Positions 1 through 8,823 of a stretch of DNA of 43,244 nucleotides are shown piece by piece (the first letter of the stretch is position 1; each line of letters opens with the position of its first letter). The notes below the pieces were generated by a model. It saw only the letters and a program-made list of their open reading frames with translations. It was not told where the DNA came from and made no database searches. Source of the stretch: a virus; IMG/VR virus record IMGVR_UViG_3300047560_000422, positions 1 through 43,244 of that record; one strand, given 5' to 3'. Both the position numbers and the translations under genes were made by a program.

Positions 1-1757
1 GTTATAGAACTGTTACTTCTATTACTAACAATACATTAATGGATGTGGATAGTCCTTTTGGTGCTACTACTACAGGTTTAACTCACCAAAAAGCTTGGAT
101 CATCGGTGATCCTATCAGCTTTGTTAATAATCCAAATCGTACTATCGTTGTCTCTGGAAACACCGCTACTTTCAATCTTAATGAAGCAGCTAATGCAGCG
201 TTTAATGTTCAGATAGCTTATACTATCGACAGATCAGATACTACTTCTATAAAGAAAGTGTTAAATGATACTGTTTATGTTAAGATCGACTGTTCAAATA
301 ACGTTTCTGGAGTAAAAGGACCTTACAGTCTCGGCGTTCCAGACGTTTATAAACTAGTAGGTGTATACGCCGATACTTCTGGCAGTAAGACTTATTCTAC
401 AGCAAATCCAGACTATAAGTCATACTTCACTCTTGATAACGGTCAGAGAGATACACACTATGGCTTAGCTAGATTGACAGCCAATGGTAATCAATTAGCT
501 GGAAGACTAAACACATCGACTACTCTTTTAGTCGAACTCGAAGCTTTCACTAGAGATACTTCGCAGGGTGTTGGCTTCTTTAATGCTAATTCATATCCTA
601 TTGATGACGTAAACACATCTAATACGAGCACTATTAGATCTTATGAGATCCCAACATATACTGGCTCAGACGGTATTTTCTATGATCTTAGAAACGTTAT
701 CGACTTCCGTCCTACTGTAGCCAATACAGCAGCTTATTCCAATACTATCGTATCAGCTACTATCAATCCTGGTTCATCTATATCGTTTGCAGCGAATCCA
801 TATCTTCCTGCTCCAGACAGTATCTTCACTACTGATCTTCAGTACTATCTAGCGCGTACTGATCGTATCGCTCTTGATACTACCGGCAGTATCATAGTTA
901 CCGAAGGCAATCCTGGCGTAGACAATCCACCTGCACCTCCAGAAAAGACAGGCACAATGTCTCTGGCGCTTGTAAAAGTTCCAGCTTATCCTTCGTTGAC
1001 TGTCAATGAAGCTAAAGCAAACGGACGTTATGATATAGCTATTCAGGCAGAGCCTCAACAGATCAAACGCTATACGATGAAAGACATCGGTAAGTTTGAT
1101 TCTCGTATTAAGACTCTTGAATACTATACATCTCTTTCTCTATTAGAATCTTCTGCAGCTGCTCTTCAGATTCGCAGTACTCAGACTGGTCAGACACGAT
1201 TCCAGAACGGTATCTTCGTTGATCCATTCAATGGCTTTGATCTCTGCAACACTCAACATCCTAAGTTCTACATCGCTGTAGATCAAAAGAGATCTGAGAT
1301 CAGACCTTCATTCTTCCAGTGGCGTAGCGATATGATATTCGACTCTGAAGGAAGTAGTAATGTTCAGAAGCATGGTGAGCTTGTTATGTTGTCTCACACT
1401 AGTGATACTCCATACATAACACAGTCTTATGCATCGAAGTATAGAAACTGTATCGAAGGCAACATCTATACTTGGAGAGGTACTATCAAGCTCACACCTG
1501 GTGGTTCTATGGCTCCAGATACAGTAAATAATCCAGACGTCGTCAATAACATCGATCTCGCTCAAAACTTCATTAACCTGCAACAGGCATGGGGCACTCA
1601 GTGGGGCAATTGGGAAACTATATCGACGACTTATGCTAACACGCTCATCACTGCGTCGTCGTCTTCTAGCCAGCACGTTGGTAGTGCACCAAGTACGTTA
1701 AATAATACTACAGTCTACAACGACACGACTACTAACTATCCATCTGGTGGTAGATAA
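1..1757 (+). CDS. Virion structural protein, DUF4815-like (5' partial)
   Basis: The reading frame is open from base 3, so the gene begins upstream of the window; the first in-window ATG (base 39) is internal. The visible part is about 585 residues. It contains segments I recall from the DUF4815-type virion protein of cyanophage-like T4 relatives: SDGIFYDLRNVIDFRP, the ARTDRIALDTTGSIIVTEGNPG-like region, and a KRYTMKDIGKFDSRIKTLEYYTSLSLLE-like helix. These proteins sit between baseplate wedge genes and gp13, so a role in the baseplate periphery or fibre attachment is likely, but the exact function is inferred. The C-terminus is Ser/Thr/Asn rich and ends 9 bases before the next ORF. In relatives I recall, the following two ORFs are part of the same polypeptide, so this may be the N-terminal third of a split protein. 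Confidence 0.75.
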   Translation, partial: YRTVTSITNNTLMDVDSPFGATTTGLTHQKAWIIGDPISFVNNPNRTIVVSGNTATFNLNEAANAAFNVQIAYTIDRSDTTSIKKVLNDTVYVKIDCSNNVSGVKGPYSLGVPDVYKLVGVYADTSGSKTYSTANPDYKSYFTLDNGQRDTHYGLARLTANGNQLAGRLNTSTTLLVELEAFTRDTSQGVGFFNANSYPIDDVNTSNTSTIRSYEIPTYTGSDGIFYDLRNVIDFRPTVANTAAYSNTIVSATINPGSSISFAANPYLPAPDSIFTTDLQYYLARTDRIALDTTGSIIVTEGNPGVDNPPAPPEKTGTMSLALVKVPAYPSLTVNEAKANGRYDIAIQAEPQQIKRYTMKDIGKFDSRIKTLEYYTSLSLLESSAAALQIRSTQTGQTRFQNGIFVDPFNGFDLCNTQHPKFYIAVDQKRSEIRPSFFQWRSDMIFDSEGSSNVQKHGELVMLSHTSDTPYITQSYASKYRNCIEGNIYTWRGTIKLTPGGSMAPDTVNNPDVVNNIDLAQNFINLQQAWGTQWGNWETISTTYANTLITASSSSSQHVGSAPSTLNNTTVYNDTTTNYPSGGR

Positions 1758-1766
1758 GAGGGTAAT

Positions 1767-3116
1767 ATGCCGGGTACTTTAAATACTAACGTAACTCAGA
1801 CTCTACAGACAACACAGTCGCTTCAACAACAAGTTGGCACTGTACTCAATAATACTTTGTCTGATGTTCAATATAATCTTGGTGGATTTATTCAGAACAT
1901 CAACTATATCCCGTTCATACCTACTGTTACTATCAAGTTTATGGCTAGAGGACTAAAGCCAAATACTCGTTTGTATGCATACTTCGGTGATGTGCCAGTG
2001 TCTGGATGGTGTGCACCTATTACTGACATTGAAAATTACAACACCGATAACATCGCAGATTCAAAACTTACGGACCCGTTTGGTACACCGCTGTATTCAG
2101 ACGAGTATGGAAATTGTAACGGAGTATTCAAGATTCCTCCAAACAAATTTCCGTCTCATCAAGAAACACAGTTTGTTCTGAACGATATCAGCGATCTTAC
2201 TGAAGGTATGGACGCTATCAAGACACAAGCAGACGGCGTATACTACGCCAGTGCTTTCTCTGTAGGTAGAGCAAACTCGCTTCTGAATACTCGTCAGACG
2301 GTTCTATCTTCATCTGAAGTAACACAAAATCAGATAGTAACTGGTCTTGCAGTTCAGACTGTGACTACTCAAGATTATGTTCCTGATCCTCCTCCTCGCT
2401 CTGGTGGTGGCGGCGGTTGCGGTTGTGGCTGCTTTACTGGTAATACGTTAGTAATGCTTGAATCTGGAAAAGAAATTCCTATCAAGGACATAAAGATCGG
2501 AGATAGAGTATTCAATTCAGATATGTCTCAGATCAATACAGTTAAGTACGTAGAAACTATAGACGGATCTAACTTCGAGTACTTCTATAGTCCTACTTCA
2601 GCTGAGCCGTTCGCTACTAGCAATCATCCTCTATACATGAATGGTAAGCTACACAGTGCAGATCCAGATCTAGTCAATAACTATCATCCTTGGTTTGGTA
2701 TGACTGAGAAGTTCGTGTCTTTCAAAGCAAAGAAAGCTACTTCTGAGACAGTCTACAATCTGTGGTGTGATGGTGATAACACTTATACAGTTAACGGTCT
2801 TGGAACTACTTCTATCATGAAAGATGGTGGTGTTCTAAGAGTATGGGCAGAAAAGAACATTCTTACTAATGAAGAATTGAATTCTATCATGATCAATTAT
2901 ATGGCTTCAGGTAAAGAAGCGATGTATGGAGCTTATATCTTGATAAACACTTTCGCTATGATCAAGAACGATAAGATCTTAAAGATTCTTGCCGATGCTG
3001 TATTAAATGAGAAGCTGGCAACCAAAAGAATAGCAAAGATGATAGGTAAAGTAGCGTGTATCATTAAATCTCCTTCTCTTGAGCTCAATAAATATATGAA
3101 ACAGGAGACAGTATAA
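1767..3116 (+). CDS. Virion protein with C-terminal Hint (hedgehog/intein) domain
   Basis: 449 residues, ATG start with a GAGGG ribosome site. Residues about 45-205 hold a structural segment (IPFIPTVTIKFMARGLKPNTRLYAYF, then YADATY-like text) that in relatives lies in the middle of the long DUF4815-type virion protein. A Pro-rich and Gly/Cys-rich linker (residues 205-221) leads to a Hint domain at about 222-352. Block A is CFTGNTLVML with Cys222 in the nucleophile position, followed by PIKDIKIGDRVFNSD. Block B is TSNHPLY, giving the TxxH motif with Thr284 and His287. Block F is VYNLWCDGDNTYTVNG at about 329-344. The His-Asn pair that ends a splicing intein is absent (TTS instead) and no endonuclease domain is present. 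About 95 further residues, Ile/Lys/Ala-rich and helical-looking, follow. Self-cleavage or transfer of the N-terminal part to a nucleophile, as in hedgehog proteins, is inferred. Confidence 0.8.
   Translation: MPGTLNTNVTQTLQTTQSLQQQVGTVLNNTLSDVQYNLGGFIQNINYIPFIPTVTIKFMARGLKPNTRLYAYFGDVPVSGWCAPITDIENYNTDNIADSKLTDPFGTPLYSDEYGNCNGVFKIPPNKFPSHQETQFVLNDISDLTEGMDAIKTQADGVYYASAFSVGRANSLLNTRQTVLSSSEVTQNQIVTGLAVQTVTTQDYVPDPPPRSGGGGGCGCGCFTGNTLVMLESGKEIPIKDIKIGDRVFNSDMSQINTVKYVETIDGSNFEYFYSPTSAEPFATSNHPLYMNGKLHSADPDLVNNYHPWFGMTEKFVSFKAKKATSETVYNLWCDGDNTYTVNGLGTTSIMKDGGVLRVWAEKNILTNEELNSIMINYMASGKEAMYGAYILINTFAMIKNDKILKILADAVLNEKLATKRIAKMIGKVACIIKSPSLELNKYMKQETV
3087..3094 (+). promoter_or_regulatory. 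Possible late promoter AATAAATA inside the end of the Hint gene
   Basis: The octamer AATAAATA lies 24 bases before the ATG of the next gene and matches the motif seen before other late genes in this window. It falls inside coding sequence (Asn-Lys-Tyr), so chance occurrence is possible. Confidence 0.35.
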
Positions 3117-3117
3117 T

Positions 3118-5565
3118 ATGAAGCCTATTGCACAGACTTTCTATGTCAATGAACCAGCTGCTGGTGTACCCGGTATCTTCATTACTAAAGTCGACATCTA
3201 CTTCAAATCAGTAAGTTCATCTTACGGCATAGAACTGCAGATTCGTACGACTGATAACGGAGCTCCAACATTGGAGAGACTTCCGTTCGCTTCTGCTATT
3301 AAGACACCATCTGATACGTATCCGCCTCTGGCAAGTGATAATGCTAGCTTAGCTACAACTTTTGAATTTGAGACTCCTGTATTTGTTGAATCCGGTAAGT
3401 CGTATGCTCTAGTTCTTCTTCCAGTAGGTGGTAATCCTGATTATAAAGTATGGACTGCTGAAATTGGTCAGAGAGACTCACTTTCAAACACTCCAATCTA
3501 TACTAACAACGATACTGGTGACTTATACTTATCTTCTAATGATAGGTCTTGGCTTCCAGTTATTACTGAAGATTGGAAGTTTACTATCTACAGAGCTAGC
3601 TTTACTGCCAACTCTGGTACAGCCATATTTCATTCGCCTGATGAAGAGTATCTCAAGCTTAGCGACATCGTAGGAACGCCATTTCCAGGTGAGCCAATTG
3701 TCGTTACAGATAATTCATATGACAACGCTTGGTTAGACATCACCGGCCTTTCTGGTTCAATTTCAACTGGTAACTACATCTATCAAACAGATGACGGTAC
3801 ACCTTCTGGAACTAATACGGCTGTAGGTATAGTATACAGCACTAATTCTTCTGTATTAAAAGTTACAAATACTACTGGCGTATTTGGTGCATGTACAGTG
3901 TACAATGCTAACGCTAGTGGTAATGCTGTAGTAACAGGCATCTATCAGAATGCTGTAACTGTAAGTAGCAACACTACTATCACAGTTCCGGATAGTTCTA
4001 TATTTGGTGTTGGTAATGTGATCTACGTAACTACTAGCGGCGGTACAAATGCTCAAGTAGTATCGATTACTGATATACCATATTCTAATCAGATAGTAGT
4101 CAATACAGCAATTGCTTTTAGCGACGGGTCTGCTATCTATGGAAAAGTCTTGTATAATGGTACTCTCACTGGTAGTATAAGCGAGTACATCACAGAACGT
4201 GATGGTTACACTTACATGATCATCGATATGTCTACTGCTACTACTGGAAACAACTTCACTGCAGCTGTAGGAAAGAAGATCATTGGCGAGTTCAGCGGCG
4301 CTACTGCAAAAATAGTAGAGCTTGGAAGTCCTCCATATAACCAGATCTCACCAAGCTTCGTTCATGTAACTCCAGCTAATACAGACATATCTTGGTCTAT
4401 CAAGGGTGTTGCCAACGACTCTATCTACACTCCGGATTCTACTTATCTTGCTGTTAGAGAGGGTATATCTAACGAGTTCATAGACAAGGAAAGAACTCTT
4501 CTTTCAAGAAGTAATGAGCTCGTCAATCTTCCTGTCGGAAGAAAGGGAGATCGTACTCTTAGAATTAAGGCAGACATGTCTGCTTCTAATAATAAGATCT
4601 CACCAAGTATCGACTTCTTGAGTAAGTTGACTCATTTCACATATAACTGGATCATTAAAGACGTAGATCTGTATGGTTTCTATACTTTCTTATCTAACAC
4701 TTCTGGAACTTTTGCAAACGGTGAAATAGTAACTCAAGGAAGTACTTCAGGTACAGTTTGTTTTGCTAATAGCACTTTCCTTCGTCTGGGCGGTGTTTCT
4801 GGTGGTACAGTATTTGCTGCTAATAGCACGCAAGTTACTGGTCTAACAAGCGGCGCTACAGCAACTATTGATAGTTCTACGTTCTATGGTGAGAACATCG
4901 ATAACGGTCCTGGTGAAGCTTCTCGTTACATCTCTAAGACTGTCATTCTTGCTTCTTCCCAGAACTCAGAAGACATGATCGCTTATCTCGGTGCTTATCG
5001 TCCTGATAAGACCAACCTGAGAGTCTATACAAAGATCATTAACGATGCTGATCCTGATTTGTTTGATACTAAGGATTGGTCGTTCCTCAGAGAGACTTCA
5101 CCTACGAGTCTTCTGTCTAGTTCAGTAAATGCTGACGATCAAGTAGAATTGGTTTACGGTTTCCCTCAGAGCATCAATCTATTCATCAGCAACACTTATT
5201 GCAATACTACTTCTAACAATGTGACTGTGTTCTCGACTGCAGGTCTGCAAGCTGGTCAGTACATCTACATGTCTAACGCTGATAACAAGCAGTTCAACGT
5301 AAGACAAGTCATATCGGTAGTCAACAGTTCAACTGTAACTGTAGATAAGACACCTTCTTTCGTAGCTAACTCATCTACAGGAAACACTGCGTTCGGTTAT
5401 ATTCCTGGTCTAGCTTCACCGACTGGTGCTTTCTTGAACGATCAGAACAGTAACATCGCATACGATACTTACTCACAGTTTGCTATCAAAATCGTACCGA
5501 CTGCTGAATCTAGAGCTCTAGTTCCTAGAGTTTCTGACATGAGAGTCTTGGCGGTACAGGCTTAA
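3118..5565 (+). CDS. Virion structural protein, C-terminal part of the DUF4815-type protein
   Basis: 815 residues, ATG start with an AGGAG site eight bases upstream. The N-terminus (KPIAQTFYVNEPAAGVPGIFITKVDIYFKS) corresponds to the 'DPLAQTF ... FLTKVDLYF' region that in cyanophage-like relatives follows directly on the segment carried by the preceding ORF; it starts abruptly with this motif and no leader. The middle part (about residues 200-450 and 520-600) is a series of Gly/Ser/Thr beta-rich repeats. Near residues 610-815 come SRYISKTVILASSQNSEDMIAYLGAYRP-like text and a conserved-looking end, YDTYSQFAIKIVPTAESRALVPRVSDMRVLAVQA. It is likely a peripheral baseplate or fibre-attachment protein. 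The gap to the Hint ORF is a single base, so translation is almost certainly coupled. Confidence 0.7.
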   Translation: MKPIAQTFYVNEPAAGVPGIFITKVDIYFKSVSSSYGIELQIRTTDNGAPTLERLPFASAIKTPSDTYPPLASDNASLATTFEFETPVFVESGKSYALVLLPVGGNPDYKVWTAEIGQRDSLSNTPIYTNNDTGDLYLSSNDRSWLPVITEDWKFTIYRASFTANSGTAIFHSPDEEYLKLSDIVGTPFPGEPIVVTDNSYDNAWLDITGLSGSISTGNYIYQTDDGTPSGTNTAVGIVYSTNSSVLKVTNTTGVFGACTVYNANASGNAVVTGIYQNAVTVSSNTTITVPDSSIFGVGNVIYVTTSGGTNAQVVSITDIPYSNQIVVNTAIAFSDGSAIYGKVLYNGTLTGSISEYITERDGYTYMIIDMSTATTGNNFTAAVGKKIIGEFSGATAKIVELGSPPYNQISPSFVHVTPANTDISWSIKGVANDSIYTPDSTYLAVREGISNEFIDKERTLLSRSNELVNLPVGRKGDRTLRIKADMSASNNKISPSIDFLSKLTHFTYNWIIKDVDLYGFYTFLSNTSGTFANGEIVTQGSTSGTVCFANSTFLRLGGVSGGTVFAANSTQVTGLTSGATATIDSSTFYGENIDNGPGEASRYISKTVILASSQNSEDMIAYLGAYRPDKTNLRVYTKIINDADPDLFDTKDWSFLRETSPTSLLSSSVNADDQVELVYGFPQSINLFISNTYCNTTSNNVTVFSTAGLQAGQYIYMSNADNKQFNVRQVISVVNSSTVTVDKTPSFVANSSTGNTAFGYIPGLASPTGAFLNDQNSNIAYDTYSQFAIKIVPTAESRALVPRVSDMRVLAVQA

Positions 5566-5567
5566 TC

Positions 5568-5783
5568 ATGACGGAATATATCAAAGTCAAGGATCATCCA
5601 AATCTTGTCAGAGATAATGAAAGCAAAGCTATTCTGAATACTGACAATGAGGCTCTAAATAAATACAGAGAAGAGAGAGACAGACTTCTGAAAATGAAGA
5701 ATACCGTCGAAGACGTTCAAAATCTTAAGAGGGACGTCGGAGAAATAAAAGAAATGTTGCAACAGCTGCTAAAGAGACAATAA
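5568..5783 (+). CDS. Small coiled-coil protein, conserved type in T4-like marine phages
   Basis: 71 residues, highly charged. Residues 28-71 (KYREERDRLLKMKNTVEDVQNLKRDVGEIKEMLQQLLKRQ-like) show a heptad pattern of Leu/Val/Ile, consistent with a coiled coil. It starts 2 bases after the preceding stop, and its TAA overlaps the ATG of the next gene (TAATG). Small coiled-coil genes next to fibre genes are known in cyanophage-type genomes, but no function is established to my knowledge. A trimerising accessory or chaperone is possible. Confidence 0.65.
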   Translation: MTEYIKVKDHPNLVRDNESKAILNTDNEALNKYREERDRLLKMKNTVEDVQNLKRDVGEIKEMLQQLLKRQ

Positions 5784-6520
5784 TGACGGTCACAGTACAA
5801 AATACAGCAGTAACGAATACGTTTGACTTCTGGAGAAATCGTACCAACGAGCTCGCAGATGCTATGTCTCGTCTTGCAGTTACGGTCGAATCAGATATAC
5901 CTACCGGTAATGCTCAGATCTATGGTACGTATATAGCCAACGGCGTAGTAGCAAATACTGCTCAATTTGGTACTTTTAGTGCTAACGTTCTTACCTTCTT
6001 TACTGCGACTGGCAGCAACACTACTAGCTCTCTGTACTTTGGTAACTCTTCATCTAACGTAGTAGTCAATGCTACTGGATTGACTTTTGCTAACAGTACA
6101 GTTACTACTACGATCATATCGCCGACAGATACACAGTCATCGAATGGTCAGTACTATCTGAACGCCAACGGTTCATGGAGTCTGGTCAGTGTACCAAAGT
6201 CTTATGCTGACGGTGGAAACACTTCGACTGTAGGTACTTCTGCAGCTACTATAGATTCTTATCTAAAGTCGTCTTATTCTAGTATAGAGTATACCGTAGT
6301 AGCATCAGATTCGTCTGCAAACAGCAAAGTTATCACAAAGATTCTTACCGCTCACGACGGCGGAACAGTATATAGTACAGAGTACGGTACGATCGTATCA
6401 AATACAACTATTGGTGCGTTCTCTGTAGATTCAAACACTACACACGTTCTACTAAACTTTACTCCGTCTGTTAGTGGAACTACAGTCAGATGGACTAGGA
6501 TTCTCGTAGATGGCTACTAA
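5783..6520 (+). CDS. Tail-fibre type structural protein
   Basis: 245 residues. The N-terminus includes NTFDFWRNRTNELADAMS, a motif I associate with T4-like marine phage fibre or hub proteins. The middle (about residues 45-110) is Asn/Thr/Ser-rich and includes the short repeat unit GNSSSNVVVNATGLTFANS, which recurs in several other proteins here. The C-terminal approximately 110 residues (YYLNANGSWSLVSV, then IEYTVVASDSSANSKVITKILTAHDGG) form a compact domain known from the ends of phage tail proteins. The start overlaps the preceding stop by one base, and the end overlaps the next gene by 11 bases. Confidence 0.7.
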   Translation: MTVTVQNTAVTNTFDFWRNRTNELADAMSRLAVTVESDIPTGNAQIYGTYIANGVVANTAQFGTFSANVLTFFTATGSNTTSSLYFGNSSSNVVVNATGLTFANSTVTTTIISPTDTQSSNGQYYLNANGSWSLVSVPKSYADGGNTSTVGTSAATIDSYLKSSYSSIEYTVVASDSSANSKVITKILTAHDGGTVYSTEYGTIVSNTTIGAFSVDSNTTHVLLNFTPSVSGTTVRWTRILVDGY

Positions 6521-6836
6521 GGCTAACATCAATATAGATCAGGGCACAGACTTCAGTACTGAAATCGATCTGTCAGATGAAGCCGGAAATCCTTTAAGTT
6601 TAGACCAGTATAGCGGTAAAGCACAAATACGCAGGTGGTATACTTCTGCAAATGCTGTGGATTTTGGTGTGCAGCTCGAGACTGGTAAGATATATTTGAC
6701 CATGAACTCTGCAACTACGAGTTCTTTAGATAAAGAACGCTACGTATATGATGTGATCTTAATCGATCAACATGATGTCGTGACCAGAGTCGTTGAAGGC
6801 TTAGTTCAAGTCAATCCAAGAGTGACAGAACCATGA
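6510..6836 (+). CDS. Conserved small virion-associated protein
   Basis: 108 residues, beginning KANINIDQGTDFSTEIDLSDEAGNPLSL. This 'IDQGTDF ... G..L.L..Y..KAQIR' pattern is a conserved small protein in cyanophage-type T4 relatives, usually beside fibre genes. Its function is not known to me; the predicted all-beta, Ig-like size suggests a structural adaptor. The ATG lies 11 bases inside the preceding gene, and the stop overlaps the next start (ATGA), so translation of the three genes is coupled. Confidence 0.65.
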   Translation: MATKANINIDQGTDFSTEIDLSDEAGNPLSLDQYSGKAQIRRWYTSANAVDFGVQLETGKIYLTMNSATTSSLDKERYVYDVILIDQHDVVTRVVEGLVQVNPRVTEP

Positions 6837-7084
6837 GCATCAATGCGATTATTAAGAAGACTACTAGTATCGTAGCCAACACGACTGCGATAACTAGAAC
6901 GCAGTCGCAACCGGCAATAGAATTGAAAAACAATGTTCCATCTATAAGTCAAAACTATCTTCATAATCTTCTAGATGTAAAAGCAGATGATCCAGCTGAT
7001 GGCTATACGCTGGTCTATAATGCTAATACGAGAACATATGATGTTAGCAGCTTTGCTAAAGATATAGACGGTGGAAGCTTCTAA
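6833..7084 (+). CDS. Small protein with the IDGGSF C-terminus
   Basis: 83 residues. The centre, NYLHNLLDVKADDPADGYTLVYNANTRTYDV, resembles the 'LDDV..DN..DG.VLVYN..T..YE' element found in phage fibre shafts. The last residues, IDGGSF, are identical to the end of the +1-frame segment that ends at 9064, suggesting a shared terminal motif. The gene starts by a four-base ATGA overlap. The function is unknown, probably a minor fibre or adaptor protein. Confidence 0.6.
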   Translation: MSINAIIKKTTSIVANTTAITRTQSQPAIELKNNVPSISQNYLHNLLDVKADDPADGYTLVYNANTRTYDVSSFAKDIDGGSF

Positions 7085-7087
7085 AAC

Positions 7088-7095
7088 AATAAATA
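7088..7095 (+). promoter_or_regulatory. T4-type late promoter (AATAAATA)
   Basis: AATAAATA in the 35-base gap before the fibre gene at 7120, followed by an A-rich stretch and the ribosome site AAGGGG. It matches the gp55-dependent late promoter octamer (TATAAATA) of T4-like phages with one change, and the same octamer recurs before other cassettes here. Confidence 0.75.
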
Positions 7096-7119
7096 AGAAA
7101 AAATTAAGGGGCCCATGCT

Positions 7120-8823
7120 ATGGCAGGTAACAAAGTTCAAATTAAGCGTTCGGTAGCTAACAGCACAGTAACTGGCTTAGCTAACGGCGAATTGGCATTC
7201 ACACAAGCAAGTAACACACTGTGGATCGGTCTTCCAGACGGATCCGGTGCAGCTTCTATTGCCGGTGTTAGAAATCCGGGTATTCTTACAGCCAATCAAG
7301 CTCTTGTAGCTAACTCTACTTCTGGCATCGACAAGATCATCGTAGCTAATGCTGTAGTCACTACACTTACTGCGAATGGAAGTACTGGTAGTGCTGGCGA
7401 CGTCATGTTCAGCAATGGTAGCGTAGCTTACTGGGCCCCTTCTGGTGCTATTTCAGTTAATACTGCTGCTAGTTATACTTGGACTAATACTCATACGTTC
7501 ACTGAAACTATCAATGGTACAGCTAACAATGCTCTATATCTGAATAGTAAAGCAGAAGCTGACCTCAATGTTAACAGCGCGCTTACTGCTAACAACTCTT
7601 CTTACTTAAATAGCAAGACTGAAGCTGATCTGAATGTTAATAATGCTCTGACTTCGAACTTAGCTTCTTACATCGTAGCTAACAACGGACTGGTTTCTAA
7701 CTCATCAGGTGTGTTCGTAGTTTCTGGTGACGGTCTTACAGTTAACGCTACTGGCGTTCATGTAGTAGGCAATACTGGCGTTACTGCTAACTCTTCCGGC
7801 GTCTTCATCGGTCAGCCAGTAGCTACTACTGACAACGTAACGTTCAATGACATCACTATCAACGGCAATACTATCCTTGGTAGCAATGCTAGCGATAAAG
7901 TTACAGTCAATGGACTATTAGGTTCAGACATCATACCTTCAGCCAACGGAAGTTATTCTCTTGGCAATTCTTCTATGGTATGGAAAGATCTGTACCTAAG
8001 CGGAAGCTCTCTATACCTTGGTAGCATTAAGCTCGATGAAACACCATCTGGTATATTAAATGTAAAGGGTGGCGGCGGAGGTTCTGCTAATCTTTTTGTT
8101 AGTGGTTCTGTTAACGCAGCTTCTAACGTAGCCAACTTTGGTACTGCTCTTTATTCAGTAGCTAACGGTAACTTGGGTATTGGTAACAGCGCGCCAAGTG
8201 ATAAGCTGTCAGTAAACGGTACTTCATATCTCGGCGCCAACGTTACGATAACTGGTACTCTTGTTAACGCCGCTTCGGCGATGATCAAAGCAGCAGATGC
8301 TGAAATATCTGCTAACCTTACGGTCAACGGTACTACCAAGCTCGGCGATAGTAGCAGCGACATCCTGTCGATCAATGCTGTTGTCAACACTAGCATCATG
8401 CCATCGGCGAACGTTACTTATAACCTCGGTAGCGCGACGATGCGTTGGCTCGACGTCAATGCTGCTAACGTTCATTCAGTATACGGTAAGTTCGATGGTA
8501 ACGTTGAGATCGCTGGTGATCTGACAGTTACTGGTAACGTTACTACAGTCAACGTTGCTTCGGTCATTGTATCTGACCCAATGATCTATCTCGCTGGTAA
8601 CAACTATAGCAGCGACCTACTAGACATCGGCATCGCTGCTAACTACTACGACGGTCAAGAACGCCACACTGGTTTGTTCCGTGATCATACAGACGGTGTT
8701 TGGAAATTATTCTACAACCTGACTCAAGAGCTTTCAGGTAACAACGACGTAGATACTTCTGATGCTTCATACCGTACTGCTACTCTGCAGACTTACTTGT
8801 CTTCTGGTATCGAATACTTCTAA
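7120..8823 (+). CDS. Tail-fibre shaft protein (ends early through an apparent frameshift)
   Basis: 567 residues. The N-terminus AGNKVQIKRSVANSTVTGLANGELAFTQASN is the 'IKRS ... P..L..GELA.. ....L..G' anchor common in T4-like fibre proteins. Then come the shaft unit GSAGDVMFSNGSVAYW with AASYTWTNTHTFTE (about residues 90-130), repeats with LNSKAEADLNVN, a GGGGG hinge near residue 316, and a beta-helix-like end with GTSYLGANVTITG, DVNAANVHSVYGKFDGNVEIAGDLTVTGNVT and a typical SDPMIYLAGNNYSSDLLDIGI segment. It stops at 8821-8823 after TLQTYLSSGIEYF. The missing C-terminus is readable in the +1 frame to 9064. It opens a late transcription unit (promoter octamer at 7088). Confidence 0.75.
   Translation: MAGNKVQIKRSVANSTVTGLANGELAFTQASNTLWIGLPDGSGAASIAGVRNPGILTANQALVANSTSGIDKIIVANAVVTTLTANGSTGSAGDVMFSNGSVAYWAPSGAISVNTAASYTWTNTHTFTETINGTANNALYLNSKAEADLNVNSALTANNSSYLNSKTEADLNVNNALTSNLASYIVANNGLVSNSSGVFVVSGDGLTVNATGVHVVGNTGVTANSSGVFIGQPVATTDNVTFNDITINGNTILGSNASDKVTVNGLLGSDIIPSANGSYSLGNSSMVWKDLYLSGSSLYLGSIKLDETPSGILNVKGGGGGSANLFVSGSVNAASNVANFGTALYSVANGNLGIGNSAPSDKLSVNGTSYLGANVTITGTLVNAASAMIKAADAEISANLTVNGTTKLGDSSSDILSINAVVNTSIMPSANVTYNLGSATMRWLDVNAANVHSVYGKFDGNVEIAGDLTVTGNVTTVNVASVIVSDPMIYLAGNNYSSDLLDIGIAANYYDGQERHTGLFRDHTDGVWKLFYNLTQELSGNNDVDTSDASYRTATLQTYLSSGIEYF

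Noticed and set aside
2430-3116. A functional splicing intein
   Set aside because: The C-terminal His-Asn and following Cys/Ser/Thr extein residue are missing, a stop codon ends the ORF before the putative C-extein, and no endonuclease motif is visible. Only Hint-type cleavage or transfer remains plausible.
5658-5665. AATAAATA octamer inside the 71-residue coiled-coil gene
   Set aside because: It is 118 bases before the next start and encodes Asn-Lys-Tyr in frame; probably chance in this AT-leaning DNA.
8762-8806. ATG at 8762 as the true start of a separate 100-residue gene
   Set aside because: The first 15 residues are unlike any fibre sequence, there is no ribosome site and the region is coding in the other frame. 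A frameshift explains it better.
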